The notes beneath the pieces were generated by a model. It was not told where the DNA came from. It was given only the letters and a program-made list of their open reading frames with translations, and ran no database searches. A stretch of DNA of 64,000 bases from NORP110 sp051251595 (GTDB taxonomy: Bacteria; Pseudomonadota; Alphaproteobacteria; Rhodobacterales; Rhodobacteraceae). This document shows positions 8,241-16,418 of the stretch, one piece after another. The translations under genes and the position numbers were made by a program. Location: NCBI GenBank assembly GCA_051251595.1, contig JBPOFA010000010.1, positions 115,678 to 179,677 of the forward strand, given 5' to 3'. The number at the start of each line of letters is the position of its first letter. Positions within the stretch are counted from its first letter, which is position 1.

Positions 8241-9857
8241 TCATCGGGCGTGGACCCGCGATGGGGCGGCGTGGCCGAGGATCATGTCGGCAGCCTTTTC
8301 GGCAATCATCATTGTGGGCGCGCTGGTATTTCCACCGATAATCGTTGGCATCACAGAGGCATCGACGACGCGCAAGCCCTCGATCCCACGCACCTTGAGG
8401 GCGCCATCGACGACGGAAGAAGGATCGGCGCCCATCCGGCAGGTGCCAACGGGGTGAAAGATCGTATTGGCCCCAGCCCGGACCCAAGCGTCAATTGCGG
8501 CGTCGCTTTCCAAATCGGCGGAGGTGGGCGACAGGTCTTTGGCCCTGCGCTGCGCCAGCGGGGCCGCCGCGCCGATCCGCCGCGCCAGACGAGTGCCGTC
8601 ACGCATGCAGCGGATGTCGGCCTCGACGGAAAGGTAGTGCGGGTCCATCAGGGGCGCTGCCGCCGGATCGGAGGAAGCGAGCCTGATCGTGCCCCGGCTT
8701 TCGGGCCGAAGTTGGTAGAAGTTGATTAGGTAGCCGTGCCGCCCCTGACCTCTGCGCGTAGTCTCAAGGCTGAGGCCAGGAACGAAGGTGATGTGGATAT
8801 CGGGGATCTCTAACTCGGGCCGGGTTTTCAGGAAACCGCCCGCCTCTAGGGGCACGGCGCTCGCAGGGCCGGTGCCAAAGAGGTAGGCTTGTGCAAAGGC
8901 CAGCGCCGCCCGATCGGGCCGGAACAACCGAAACAGCGTGACCGGATCTTTGCAGGCATAGGTCAGGTAGACGCCGAGATGGTCTTGTAGGTTGCGGCCC
9001 ACCTCGGGCGCGTCGTAGACGACGTCAATCCCGTGCCCGACCAGTTCCGCCCCGGGGCCAATACCTGACAGCATCAGCAGTTGCGGCGAGTTAATCGCAC
9101 CACCGCTGAGGATCACCTCGCGGCGTGCGGTGACGTCGATGGTTTGCCCGGCGCGGCGCAGCACCAGCCCAGTCGCCCGGCGGTCTTTGAGGATGATGCG
9201 GCGGACTTTGGTCTTGGTCAGCACGCTCAGGTTCTTGCGCGTCATCGCAGGGCGCAGAAAGGCGGTGGCGCTGCTTTCGCGGCGGCCGTCGCGGGTGTTG
9301 AAATCGTAGAATCCCAGCCCTTCTTGTTCAGCCCCGTTGAAATCCTCGTTGGGCCGCGCGCCACAATTCTTACCCGCGCTGAGGAAATCGGCGTAGAGCG
9401 GATTCTCGCCTTTGGACTTCTTGACCCGTAACGGGCCGTCTTGGCCGTGGAACGGATCGCCGAGGCGCTCAAGATTGCTTTCGGATCGGCAGAAATAGGG
9501 CAAGACGTCGTCATATGACCAGCCGGTGAGCCCGGTCCGCGCCCATTGATCATAGTCCGCTGCGTTGCCGCGCATATACATCATGCCGTTGATCGTAGAT
9601 GACCCGCCGAGCACCTTTCCACGTGGCCATTTAATTTCTCGGCCATCTAGGTTTGTCTGAGGTGTGGTTTTGTAATTCCAGTTTGTGGGCTTGTGCCAAT
9701 AGGCGACGCCCGCCAAGAGCGGGATTGAGAACATCGGATTCCGGTCGCTGCCTCCGGCCTCAACCAGCAGAACGGAGTTGGCCGGGTCTTTCGACAGCCG
9801 GTTGGCGAGGACGCAGCCTGCGGACCCAGCGCCGACGATGATATAGTCAAACTCCAT
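8241..9857 (-). CDS. GMC family FAD oxidoreductase (choline-dehydrogenase-like), 538 aa
   Basis: A flavin-dependent alcohol dehydrogenase of the glucose-methanol-choline family. The Rossmann FAD motif GAGSAGCVLANRL starts near residue 9. GKVLGGSSTINGMMYMRG is the first GMC signature and GGAINSPQLLMLSGIGP the second. The catalytic His lies in FHPVGTCRMG (~467), followed by the Asn-bearing GGNTSAPTMMIAEKAAD (~509). The ATG at 9857 is preferred: AAAGGGGG precedes it, and the further upstream in-frame codons run into the neighbouring gene. Ten bases separate it from the SDR upstream. Likely oxidises an alcohol made from, or carried by, the island's substrate; the acceptor is unknown. Confidence 0.93.
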   Translation of the reverse strand: MEFDYIIVGAGSAGCVLANRLSKDPANSVLLVEAGGSDRNPMFSIPLLAGVAYWHKPTNWNYKTTPQTNLDGREIKWPRGKVLGGSSTINGMMYMRGNAADYDQWARTGLTGWSYDDVLPYFCRSESNLERLGDPFHGQDGPLRVKKSKGENPLYADFLSAGKNCGARPNEDFNGAEQEGLGFYDFNTRDGRRESSATAFLRPAMTRKNLSVLTKTKVRRIILKDRRATGLVLRRAGQTIDVTARREVILSGGAINSPQLLMLSGIGPGAELVGHGIDVVYDAPEVGRNLQDHLGVYLTYACKDPVTLFRLFRPDRAALAFAQAYLFGTGPASAVPLEAGGFLKTRPELEIPDIHITFVPGLSLETTRRGQGRHGYLINFYQLRPESRGTIRLASSDPAAAPLMDPHYLSVEADIRCMRDGTRLARRIGAAAPLAQRRAKDLSPTSADLESDAAIDAWVRAGANTIFHPVGTCRMGADPSSVVDGALKVRGIEGLRVVDASVMPTIIGGNTSAPTMMIAEKAADMILGHAAPSRVHAR

Positions 9858-9867
9858 CATGCCCCCT

Positions 9868-10626
9868 TTAGAACGGGAATTCCGCGCCATTCATAGCGAT
9901 AGCCTGTCCGCTGACATATTCCGCATCGGGGGTTGCCAGCCAAGACACAGCTGCGGCGACATCGTCCGCTGTGCCAAATCGCCCCCATGGGACGGTCTGT
10001 TTAAACCCTTCAATCACGGCCTCGGGCGTTTGCCCCGTGACCTTAGCAAAGCCCTCTGCGATGCCGCCCCAGAACGGCGTCTGGATATGGCCGGGCACAT
10101 AGCAGTTGGCCCTGATCTTGTGAGGGGCGAGTTCGATGGCGAGCGATTGGGTCAGCATGAGGATCGCTGCCTTTGAGGCGCAGTAATGCGACAGGTTTGG
10201 CACGCCGCGACGCCCGGCCCCGCTGGAGGCGTTGATGATGACACCACCCCGCCCTTGGGCGATCATCGCACGTGCCGCTGCCCGGCTTCCTAAAAAGACC
10301 GAATTAACGTTAGTGTCCATCACTCTCTTCCACTCGGAAAATTCCATCTCCACGAGGGGCTGCACGGCGATGACGCCCGCGTTGCAGACCATGACGTCGA
10401 GCCCGCCGAGTTCGGCCATGACCCGATCGACCGCAGCTTGCACCCCTGCTTCATCGGTCGCATCGCCTGTAATCGATAACGCCCCCTTGGCCTTGGTTTC
10501 GTGCAGATCAAAGCCTGCGACCTTGGCCCCCTCGGCCAAGAACCGTTCGACGATCCCCAGCCCGATCCCGCTGGCAGAGCCAGTGACCAGGACGGATTTT
10601 CCAGTGTGACGTGTGGGTTCAGACAT
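9868..10626 (-). CDS. SDR family NAD(P)-dependent oxidoreductase, 252 aa
   Basis: A classical short-chain dehydrogenase. It shows the cofactor motif TGSASGIG (~15-22), NAG (~92), catalytic Ser in INASSGAG (~136) and the Tyr148/Lys152 pair in YCASK. It would interconvert a hydroxyl and a keto group with NAD(P)(H). ATG 10626 has GGAGG about 6 bases upstream and overlaps the preceding gene by 8 bp, so the two are translationally linked. It sits between two GMC oxidoreductase genes, so it probably works on the same alcohol/ketone series. The exact substrate cannot be read from the sequence. Confidence 0.93.
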   Translation of the reverse strand: MSEPTRHTGKSVLVTGSASGIGLGIVERFLAEGAKVAGFDLHETKAKGALSITGDATDEAGVQAAVDRVMAELGGLDVMVCNAGVIAVQPLVEMEFSEWKRVMDTNVNSVFLGSRAAARAMIAQGRGGVIINASSGAGRRGVPNLSHYCASKAAILMLTQSLAIELAPHKIRANCYVPGHIQTPFWGGIAEGFAKVTGQTPEAVIEGFKQTVPWGRFGTADDVAAAVSWLATPDAEYVSGQAIAMNGAEFPF

Positions 10627-11032
10627 CTTCAACCTCCGGTGTTGGTCGGTAATGCGGGGCTCGGGCGGCAGGCACTGCGACCATGGCCGGATCGAAAGTC
10701 TCCAGTGGGTGCCCTGTGGGTTGCGGCGGGCGGGCGGTGTGCCCTGTCAGCCGTTCGATCACTGCGGCGACCTGCGGGTTTGTGTAGTAGAGGCTGTAGG
10801 CCCCGACTGTCAGCGCATTGAAGAGTGCGGGGTGCTGGGTTTCAATCTCGGTCAGCGCAGTCACTTTGTCGGCCTGCGAGATCTCGTTGAAGATTTCGGG
10901 TAGTTCAGCAAGAACCGCCGCATAGGGTGCCGCGAACCTGTCATGCCCAGTCAGCGCGTCGTGCAGGCCGATGCCGCTTGCAGACGGAAATTCTTCATCT
11001 CCGGGGATCATCGTGTCGAGCAAGGCATTCAT
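10619..11032 (-). CDS. Gluconate 2-dehydrogenase subunit 3-like protein, 137 aa
   Basis: A small protein with LLDTMIPGDEEFPSASGIG near the start, a pattern seen at the N-terminus of the gluconate 2-dehydrogenase subunit 3 family, then helices (AAPYAAVLAELPEIFNEIS, TQHPALFNALTVGAYSLYY). Such subunits pair with a GMC-type flavoprotein in membrane-linked sugar or alcohol dehydrogenases. The gene overlaps the flavoprotein gene upstream by 4 bp, which supports the pairing. I see no obvious twin-arginine leader, unlike many relatives, so export is uncertain. No cytochrome c subunit lies in this operon. Confidence 0.7.
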   Translation of the reverse strand: MNALLDTMIPGDEEFPSASGIGLHDALTGHDRFAAPYAAVLAELPEIFNEISQADKVTALTEIETQHPALFNALTVGAYSLYYTNPQVAAVIERLTGHTARPPQPTGHPLETFDPAMVAVPAARAPHYRPTPEVEDV

Positions 11033-12630
11033 GACACCACCTGCATCTCGGCCCGGTCCCGGACTAAGGCGTCGGCCGCGCGAAGGGCGAGCGCTTGAAT
11101 CGTTGAAGTGGGGTTGAGGGCGGCGGCCGTAGTGAAGACGGCCCCGTCTAGGATCAGTAGATTGGGCACGGCGTGGGCGCGGGAATTGGCATCCGTCACG
11201 CTGGCGTCCGGATCGGACCCCATGCAGGCTGTGCCCAGCAGGTGAAAGCCCGCGTCGGCCACCAGCGATTGCGCAGTGATGTCGGCGGCCCCCGCTTCGG
11301 TGAAGGCGTGGGTGGCGCTGTCGATCCCATGGGCGATCATGCGCTTTGTATTGTCGTCGAGGCTGTAGGTTATCTTGGGCGCTGGGATGTCATCGCTATC
11401 GGTGAGATGATCGGAAAGGGTGACCCGGTTTTCCAAGCGCGGTAAGTCTTCGGTGGTGACCGTCAGGCTTGCGGTGTGGCCAAAGACTTCGCGGAAGCGG
11501 GCGTGGTGCCCTTCACCCCACGGCACGCGCGGCAGGTAACCGCCGACCGCGGTGCCAACCGGCCCGTCGGACCGGATCAGCTGCATCTGATAGCCGCGAA
11601 CGAAGTCGTGGCTCGGGTTGGTCTCATAGAATTGCTGTGACAAGATCGACACCGCAAAGGGGCCGGCCCAGCCGTCCATGGCTTCGGTAAACCGTCCAGT
11701 GACCATACCTGTCGGGTGGTGCATCAGCCTGCGCCCGACAAGGTCGGTGTCATTGGCCAGCCCGTTCGGGAACCGTTTGGACGTGGACAAAAGCATCAGC
11801 CGCGCGGTGCCGAGCCCGTTGGACGCGAGAGCGACGACTGGCGCAGGGGTGCGTTGAACCACGCCGTTGCGGTCATACCATGCGACGCCAGTGGCAAGGC
11901 CCTGCGCGTCAGTCTCGATCTCGAAGACCCGCGCGCCTGTGATCAGGTTGACCCCAGCAGCGATGGCCTGCGGCCAGTAGCTGACGTCGGTCGCACTGCG
12001 CGCGCCGTGGGGGCAGCCAAGATCGCAGGGACCGCAGTTGTTGCAGGCTCCGCGTCCCTCTCCGTAGGGCATGGTGTTGATCGCCACGTCGGCGGGCCAC
12101 CAGTGCCAGCCGAGCCTGTCAAATGCCTGCGCCATTCGCACACCGGCCTTGCCAGGGGGCACGGGCGGCATTTGGCGCGCCTCACGATGTGGGTTGCCGG
12201 GATCGCCTGACAGTCCCGAAACGCCCATCATCCTGTCGTTTTCGGCATAATAAGGCGCGAGGTCTTCATAGCAGATCGGCCAGTCATCCCCGACACCGTC
12301 GAGCGTCTTGGTGCGGAAATCCGAGGGCCGGAAGCGCGGGAAGTGCGCGCCCCAGAGGATCGTGGAGCCGCCGACCGCGTTGTAAAGGAACGGCTTGATC
12401 GCCGCTTCGCTGTCGTCCACCGGATAGTCCTGCGGGGCGGCCCGGACGTTGGGGTTTGGGTGGTGGGTGGTCTGGCGGGCGATCTCCCACTCAGGGTGCA
12501 GCGAGGGGGTGGCATCGGGCGCTACCCAGCCACCTTGTTCGAGGCAAGTCACTTTAAAGCCTGCCCGCGCCAGCCGCCAAGCTGCTGCCCCGCCGCTGGC
12601 CCCAGCCCCCACGATCACGATATCAGTCAT
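11029..12630 (-). CDS. GMC oxidoreductase, gluconate-dehydrogenase FAD-subunit-like, 533 aa
   Basis: A second flavoprotein of the GMC family, of the type that works with a subunit-3 protein. It begins MTDIVIVGAGASGGAAAWRL, the FAD dinucleotide motif. VGGSTILWGAHFPRFRPSDF matches the subgroup signature. A cysteine cluster CNNCGPCDLGCPHG sits near residues 195-208; in related dehydrogenases such a stretch may help electron transfer. The C-terminal active-site region is AGFHLLGTACMGSDP (~466), followed by NPTSTIQALALRAAD. It overlaps genes on both sides by 4 bp. Likely role: oxidation of an alcohol, passing electrons to the respiratory chain; the acceptor partner is not in the window. Confidence 0.9.
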   Translation of the reverse strand: MTDIVIVGAGASGGAAAWRLARAGFKVTCLEQGGWVAPDATPSLHPEWEIARQTTHHPNPNVRAAPQDYPVDDSEAAIKPFLYNAVGGSTILWGAHFPRFRPSDFRTKTLDGVGDDWPICYEDLAPYYAENDRMMGVSGLSGDPGNPHREARQMPPVPPGKAGVRMAQAFDRLGWHWWPADVAINTMPYGEGRGACNNCGPCDLGCPHGARSATDVSYWPQAIAAGVNLITGARVFEIETDAQGLATGVAWYDRNGVVQRTPAPVVALASNGLGTARLMLLSTSKRFPNGLANDTDLVGRRLMHHPTGMVTGRFTEAMDGWAGPFAVSILSQQFYETNPSHDFVRGYQMQLIRSDGPVGTAVGGYLPRVPWGEGHHARFREVFGHTASLTVTTEDLPRLENRVTLSDHLTDSDDIPAPKITYSLDDNTKRMIAHGIDSATHAFTEAGAADITAQSLVADAGFHLLGTACMGSDPDASVTDANSRAHAVPNLLILDGAVFTTAAALNPTSTIQALALRAADALVRDRAEMQVVS

Positions 12631-14447
12631 ACGGGAGCCTCCGTCTGCAGGCTGATCTCGCCGCTCACGACCCGTTCGCAGCGCACGGCGCGGCCTTGGC
12701 CAAGGTCGGTAAGCACTTGCGGGTTGGCTCTGCAGGCATCAGTCACGTGTGGGCAGCGGCTGGCGAGGTAGCAGCCCTTTGGCACGTCGATGGGCGAGGG
12801 AATCTCGCCCTCAAGCGCCGCGGGCACCGGATTGTCTACGCGCCGATTGGTGGGATCAGGCATCAGATGCGCCGACAAGAGCGCCCGCGAATAAGGGTGT
12901 TGCGGGGCAGTAAAGACCTGCTCAACGCTGCCTTCTTCAACGATCTGGCCCAGATACATCACCGCGACCCGCTGGCAGAGATAGCGCACGGTCGTCAGGT
13001 CGTGGCTGATGAATAGATAGCTGATGCCGAGTTCCTTTTGCAGCCGCGCTAGCAGGGCGATCAGGCTGTTGCGGGCGCGTGGAGCGAGTACGCTAGTAGG
13101 CTCGTCCAGCACCACGAAATCGGGATTGCAAATCAGCGCGCGGGCGATGTTGATCCGCTGGAGGGTAGAGGCCCCAAGGTCGCGCGGTTTGGCGATCATA
13201 AGGGAGGGATCGAGGTCCACCTGTTTGAGTGCTGCGACGGCCCGTTCGCGACGCGCGGCCTTATCGCCGCCTTCGTGAACGCGCAGGGGTTCATCCAAAA
13301 TGTCGGCGATAGTCCAACGTGGATTGACGCTGTCGAAGGGGTCTTGGAACACGATCTGCATCCGCGACCGCATCTTGCGCATTTGGGCCGCATCGAGGGC
13401 TGTGATGTCTTGACCGTCGAGGATAACCGCCCCTGCGGTTGGATGCTCTAGCCGCATCAGACAGCGCCCGACGGTCGTCTTGCCAGAGCCGCTCTCCCCA
13501 ACCAGACCCACAGCTTCGCCTTTAGCTACGCTGATCGTGACCTTGTCGACCGCTTGCACGACCTTGTCGGAATTGCGCAAAGGGAAGTGCTTGGTAAGGG
13601 CGTCGGTACGCAAGAACCCTGCCCCGCCGGTGACTTGTTCGGGATAGCCCGAGGCGCGTTCGTGGTAGAAACGCAGTACCTCTTGGCTATAGGGGTGCTG
13701 TGGCTCGGCGAAGAATTGGCGCACGGGCGCGTCTTCGACAATGCGCCCTTTGTGCAGCACCAATACGCGGTCACAAAAATTGGCGATGACGCCAAGCTCT
13801 TGAGTGACGAGCAACATAGCCGAGCCGGTCTTTTGAACAGTCTGCCACATCTCGTCGAGGAATTGCGCCTGGATGGTGACGTCGAGGCCCGAGGTAGGCT
13901 CGTCTGCGATCAGAAGTTTCGGCGTGGAGGACAGGGCCATGGCGATCAACGCGCGTTGCGCCATGCCACCAGACAGCTCGTGGGCATAGGCTTCAACCCG
14001 GCGCTCGGGATCGTTGATACCGACGAGGCGCAGCATTTCGATGGCGTGGGCGCGGGCGGCGGCCTCGGTAGCGTCGTTATGGGCGCGGTAGGCAAAACCG
14101 ATCTGGCGACCCACCCGCAGCATCGGATTGAGCGCCGCACGCGGGTTTTGCACGATGATACCGATATCGCGGCCCCGGATTGCCCGGATTTCGGCGTCCG
14201 GCAGAGTGAGCAGATCGCGACCGCCAAATTCGACAGACCCGCCGAGGATTTTGCCCGGTGGGCGAGCGAGGCCCATAAGTGCCAGCGCAGTGGTGGATTT
14301 GCCAGAGCCTGCGTCACCGACCAGTCCCACGACCTCGTGCGGGTTCAGATCAAAGCTGACCCCAGCGACCGGGACGATTAGATCGCCAGGTACTTCGTAG
14401 CCAACCTTGAGGTCGCGGACGCGCAGCAGCGGATCAACCCCGTTCAT
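12627..14447 (-). CDS. Dipeptide/oligopeptide-type ABC transporter, fused double ATPase, 606 aa
   Basis: Two DppD/DppF-type ATPase halves in one chain, which would power the permeases encoded upstream. First half: Walker A GDAGSGKSTT (~39), signature LSGGMAQRALIAMAL (~160), Walker B LLIADEPTSGLD. Second half: Walker A GESGSGKTT (~318), Walker B FVVLDEPTSVL. The second signature reads LGASTLQRINIARAL instead of LSGGQ-like, and the D-loop reads SVLAPRARN instead of SALD, so that site is degenerate. The oligopeptide-transporter C-terminal region is present (PQHPYSRALLSAHLMPDP, GCYLASRCPHVTDAC). ATG 14447 follows GGAG and overlaps the permease gene by 14 bp. Confidence 0.93.
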   Translation of the reverse strand: MNGVDPLLRVRDLKVGYEVPGDLIVPVAGVSFDLNPHEVVGLVGDAGSGKSTTALALMGLARPPGKILGGSVEFGGRDLLTLPDAEIRAIRGRDIGIIVQNPRAALNPMLRVGRQIGFAYRAHNDATEAAARAHAIEMLRLVGINDPERRVEAYAHELSGGMAQRALIAMALSSTPKLLIADEPTSGLDVTIQAQFLDEMWQTVQKTGSAMLLVTQELGVIANFCDRVLVLHKGRIVEDAPVRQFFAEPQHPYSQEVLRFYHERASGYPEQVTGGAGFLRTDALTKHFPLRNSDKVVQAVDKVTISVAKGEAVGLVGESGSGKTTVGRCLMRLEHPTAGAVILDGQDITALDAAQMRKMRSRMQIVFQDPFDSVNPRWTIADILDEPLRVHEGGDKAARRERAVAALKQVDLDPSLMIAKPRDLGASTLQRINIARALICNPDFVVLDEPTSVLAPRARNSLIALLARLQKELGISYLFISHDLTTVRYLCQRVAVMYLGQIVEEGSVEQVFTAPQHPYSRALLSAHLMPDPTNRRVDNPVPAALEGEIPSPIDVPKGCYLASRCPHVTDACRANPQVLTDLGQGRAVRCERVVSGEISLQTEAPV

Positions 14448-15348
14448 AGCGACGCTCCAATGCGTTGCCGAGCACGGCAAAGCCGAACACGGTGAGGGAA
14501 ATCGCAAGACCAGGGAACACAGAGGGCCACCATTCGCCGAGCACGATCTGGTTGGCTCCGGTCGAGATCATCAGCCCCCATTCAGGGGTTGGAGGCCGCA
14601 CACCTGCGCCGACGAAAGAAAGGCCCGCCGTCAGCAAGATCGCAAATCCGATGGTGACCGAGGACTGGATCAGCGCAGGTGTCAGCGAGTTAGGCAAGAC
14701 GTGCCGGAGCGCAATCGACAGTTCGGAATTTCCCATAGCGCGCGCCGCCTCGACAAAGCCGCGCGAGGTTTGCCCAAGGACTTCGGCCCGCGTCAGCCGC
14801 AGGTAGATCGGGGTGTAGACGAATGCCAGCGCGATGATGATGTTAGTCGCAGACCGTCCGGCCAATGCCACCAGAACCATCGCCATGATGAACACCGGAA
14901 AGGATTGCAACACATCCGAAACCCGGATCAGAAGCTCGGTTCCCCAGTTGCGCCAGTAGCCCGCCACGAGGCCAAAAAACACGCCGGTGATCAGCGACAG
15001 AAGGTTGGCCAGAAGGGCGATTTTGAGATCAGTGCGGGGGGCGGCGATCACCCGAGAGAAAATGTCATAGCCGTTTGCGTCAGTACCCATCCAATGCGGC
15101 GAATAGTCCAGCGTACCGCCGATCCAGCCCATGAGCAGGCCGGGGATCTCGGTCAGCCCCGGCGGCGGCACGGCGATCCGGATGGTCGTCCGCGTGGGAT
15201 CGTAGGGACCGATATGTGGCCCGAAAATCGCAAGAAAAATAACCAGCGCCACAATCGACACGCCGATCCGCATCAACCAGTCGGCTTTGCGCACAGGCGG
15301 GACATAGGTGGTCTCGTCTAGCAGGAGATCTTGAACTTGATCGGGCAT
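14434..15348 (-). CDS. ABC transporter permease, DppC-like, 304 aa
   Basis: Inner-membrane permease of the peptide/nickel/opine importer family. A first membrane helix follows a short cytoplasmic leader (GVSIVALVIFLAIFGPHIGP). The loop GTDANGYDIFSRVIAAPRT is typical of the DppC branch. The EAA coupling loop reads EAARAMGNSELSIALRHVLP (~197-216). About five further hydrophobic segments are visible (LLSLITGVFFGLVAGY, FVFIMAMVLVALAG-like stretch, and others). Its stop overlaps the ATPase start and its start overlaps the other permease stop by 1 base. Substrates of this family include peptides, opines and amino-sugar conjugates; this one is unknown. Confidence 0.93.
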   Translation of the reverse strand: MPDQVQDLLLDETTYVPPVRKADWLMRIGVSIVALVIFLAIFGPHIGPYDPTRTTIRIAVPPPGLTEIPGLLMGWIGGTLDYSPHWMGTDANGYDIFSRVIAAPRTDLKIALLANLLSLITGVFFGLVAGYWRNWGTELLIRVSDVLQSFPVFIMAMVLVALAGRSATNIIIALAFVYTPIYLRLTRAEVLGQTSRGFVEAARAMGNSELSIALRHVLPNSLTPALIQSSVTIGFAILLTAGLSFVGAGVRPPTPEWGLMISTGANQIVLGEWWPSVFPGLAISLTVFGFAVLGNALERRYERG

Positions 15349-16376
15349 TAATAGGCAATCCTCGGATCAATGGCAGCGTGGATCAGGTCGAGCAACAAAT
15401 AAACCACAAGGCTGATCGCGGTGATTACTAGCACGACCCCTTGAATGGCAGGATAGTCAAAGGCCAGCACCGAGCGGATTGCGTATTGTCCGATCCCACC
15501 CAGCGAAAACACGCTTTCGACTAGCACCGCGCCAGACAGCATGAAGCCGTAGAGGATGCCGATCAGCGTCATCGACGGCCCCATCGCGGCGCGCAGGGCA
15601 TAGCGCGCTACCCGCTTGCGCGGCAGGCCGATCAGATTGGCGTAAAGGACGAAATCAGATTGCAGGGCGCGCAGCATATTTTGGCGGACCATCTTGATGA
15701 TTGGGCCCGACAGGATGAAGGCCAGCGTGATCACCGGCATCATCAGGTGATGCAGCGCCTCGAAAAACTTGGCAGGCTCCCCCGCGATCAACGTATCTAT
15801 CAGCATGAAGCCCGTCACCGATTCTGGCGGGAAGGTCATTGGCGAGAGCTGCCCCAAGGGGGCTGGGGCGACGCCCAATTGGAAGTAGAACACATAGACA
15901 AAGAGCAGGCCCCACCAGAACTCGGGCTGCGATCCTGCAAAGAGGCTGTAAACGAAGACCCCTTTGTCAACAGCCTTGCCCGGATTGAGCGCACCCAGCA
16001 TTCCCACCGGGATTGAGATGATGAAAGCGAGAATGAAGGCCAGCGTGATCAGTTGCAGCGTCACCGGCAGGAAATTAGCGATCTCGGAGCCGACAGTCGA
16101 TCCGGTGGCCCAAGACACGCCAAGGGAGCCCTGGAGCAAGCCTGGTGCGATGTCAGGAGACAATCCAAGATAGATCGACAACTGTTCAAACAGCGGGCGG
16201 TCGAGACCTAGTTGCCGGGCGGCTTGTTCATAGCCCTCAGGGCTGGAGTTGAGCCCTACCAGCCGAGACACGGGGTCGGCTGGTAGGAGTCGGATGAGAA
16301 AGAAGACGGCAATCACCAAACAGAACAGTTGGACCACTCCAATCAACATCCGGCGGGTAATGTAGCGTAAAAGCAT
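15348..16376 (-). CDS. ABC transporter permease, DppB-like, 342 aa
   Basis: Partner permease of the DppB branch. It starts MLLRYITRRMLIGVVQLFCL, the usual N-terminal helix with a basic leader. It carries RLLPADPVSRLVG, a hallmark of DppB/OppB proteins, then LGLDRPLFEQLSIYLG. The EAA-like loop YANLIGLPRKRVARYALRAA lies near 250-270. A final segment GVVLVITAISLVVYLLLDL and the end DPRIAY complete the fold. It follows the binding-protein gene by 42 bases, so the importer genes form one block: binding protein, two permeases, double ATPase. Confidence 0.93.
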   Translation of the reverse strand: MLLRYITRRMLIGVVQLFCLVIAVFFLIRLLPADPVSRLVGLNSSPEGYEQAARQLGLDRPLFEQLSIYLGLSPDIAPGLLQGSLGVSWATGSTVGSEIANFLPVTLQLITLAFILAFIISIPVGMLGALNPGKAVDKGVFVYSLFAGSQPEFWWGLLFVYVFYFQLGVAPAPLGQLSPMTFPPESVTGFMLIDTLIAGEPAKFFEALHHLMMPVITLAFILSGPIIKMVRQNMLRALQSDFVLYANLIGLPRKRVARYALRAAMGPSMTLIGILYGFMLSGAVLVESVFSLGGIGQYAIRSVLAFDYPAIQGVVLVITAISLVVYLLLDLIHAAIDPRIAY

Positions 16377-16418
16377 TTGGGGCCTTTCTGGACATGGGCC
16401 GGAAAGGCCCCGATATGC

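Noticed and set aside
13554..14381. 275-codon plus-strand open frame
   Set aside because: Antisense to the double ATPase gene, which has clear Walker and signature motifs; no motif in this frame.
14407..15321. 304-codon open frame on the plus strand
   Set aside because: It lies antisense to the DppC-like permease gene and its translation is Arg/His/Gln-rich with no family features; it is a shadow of a high-GC coding strand.
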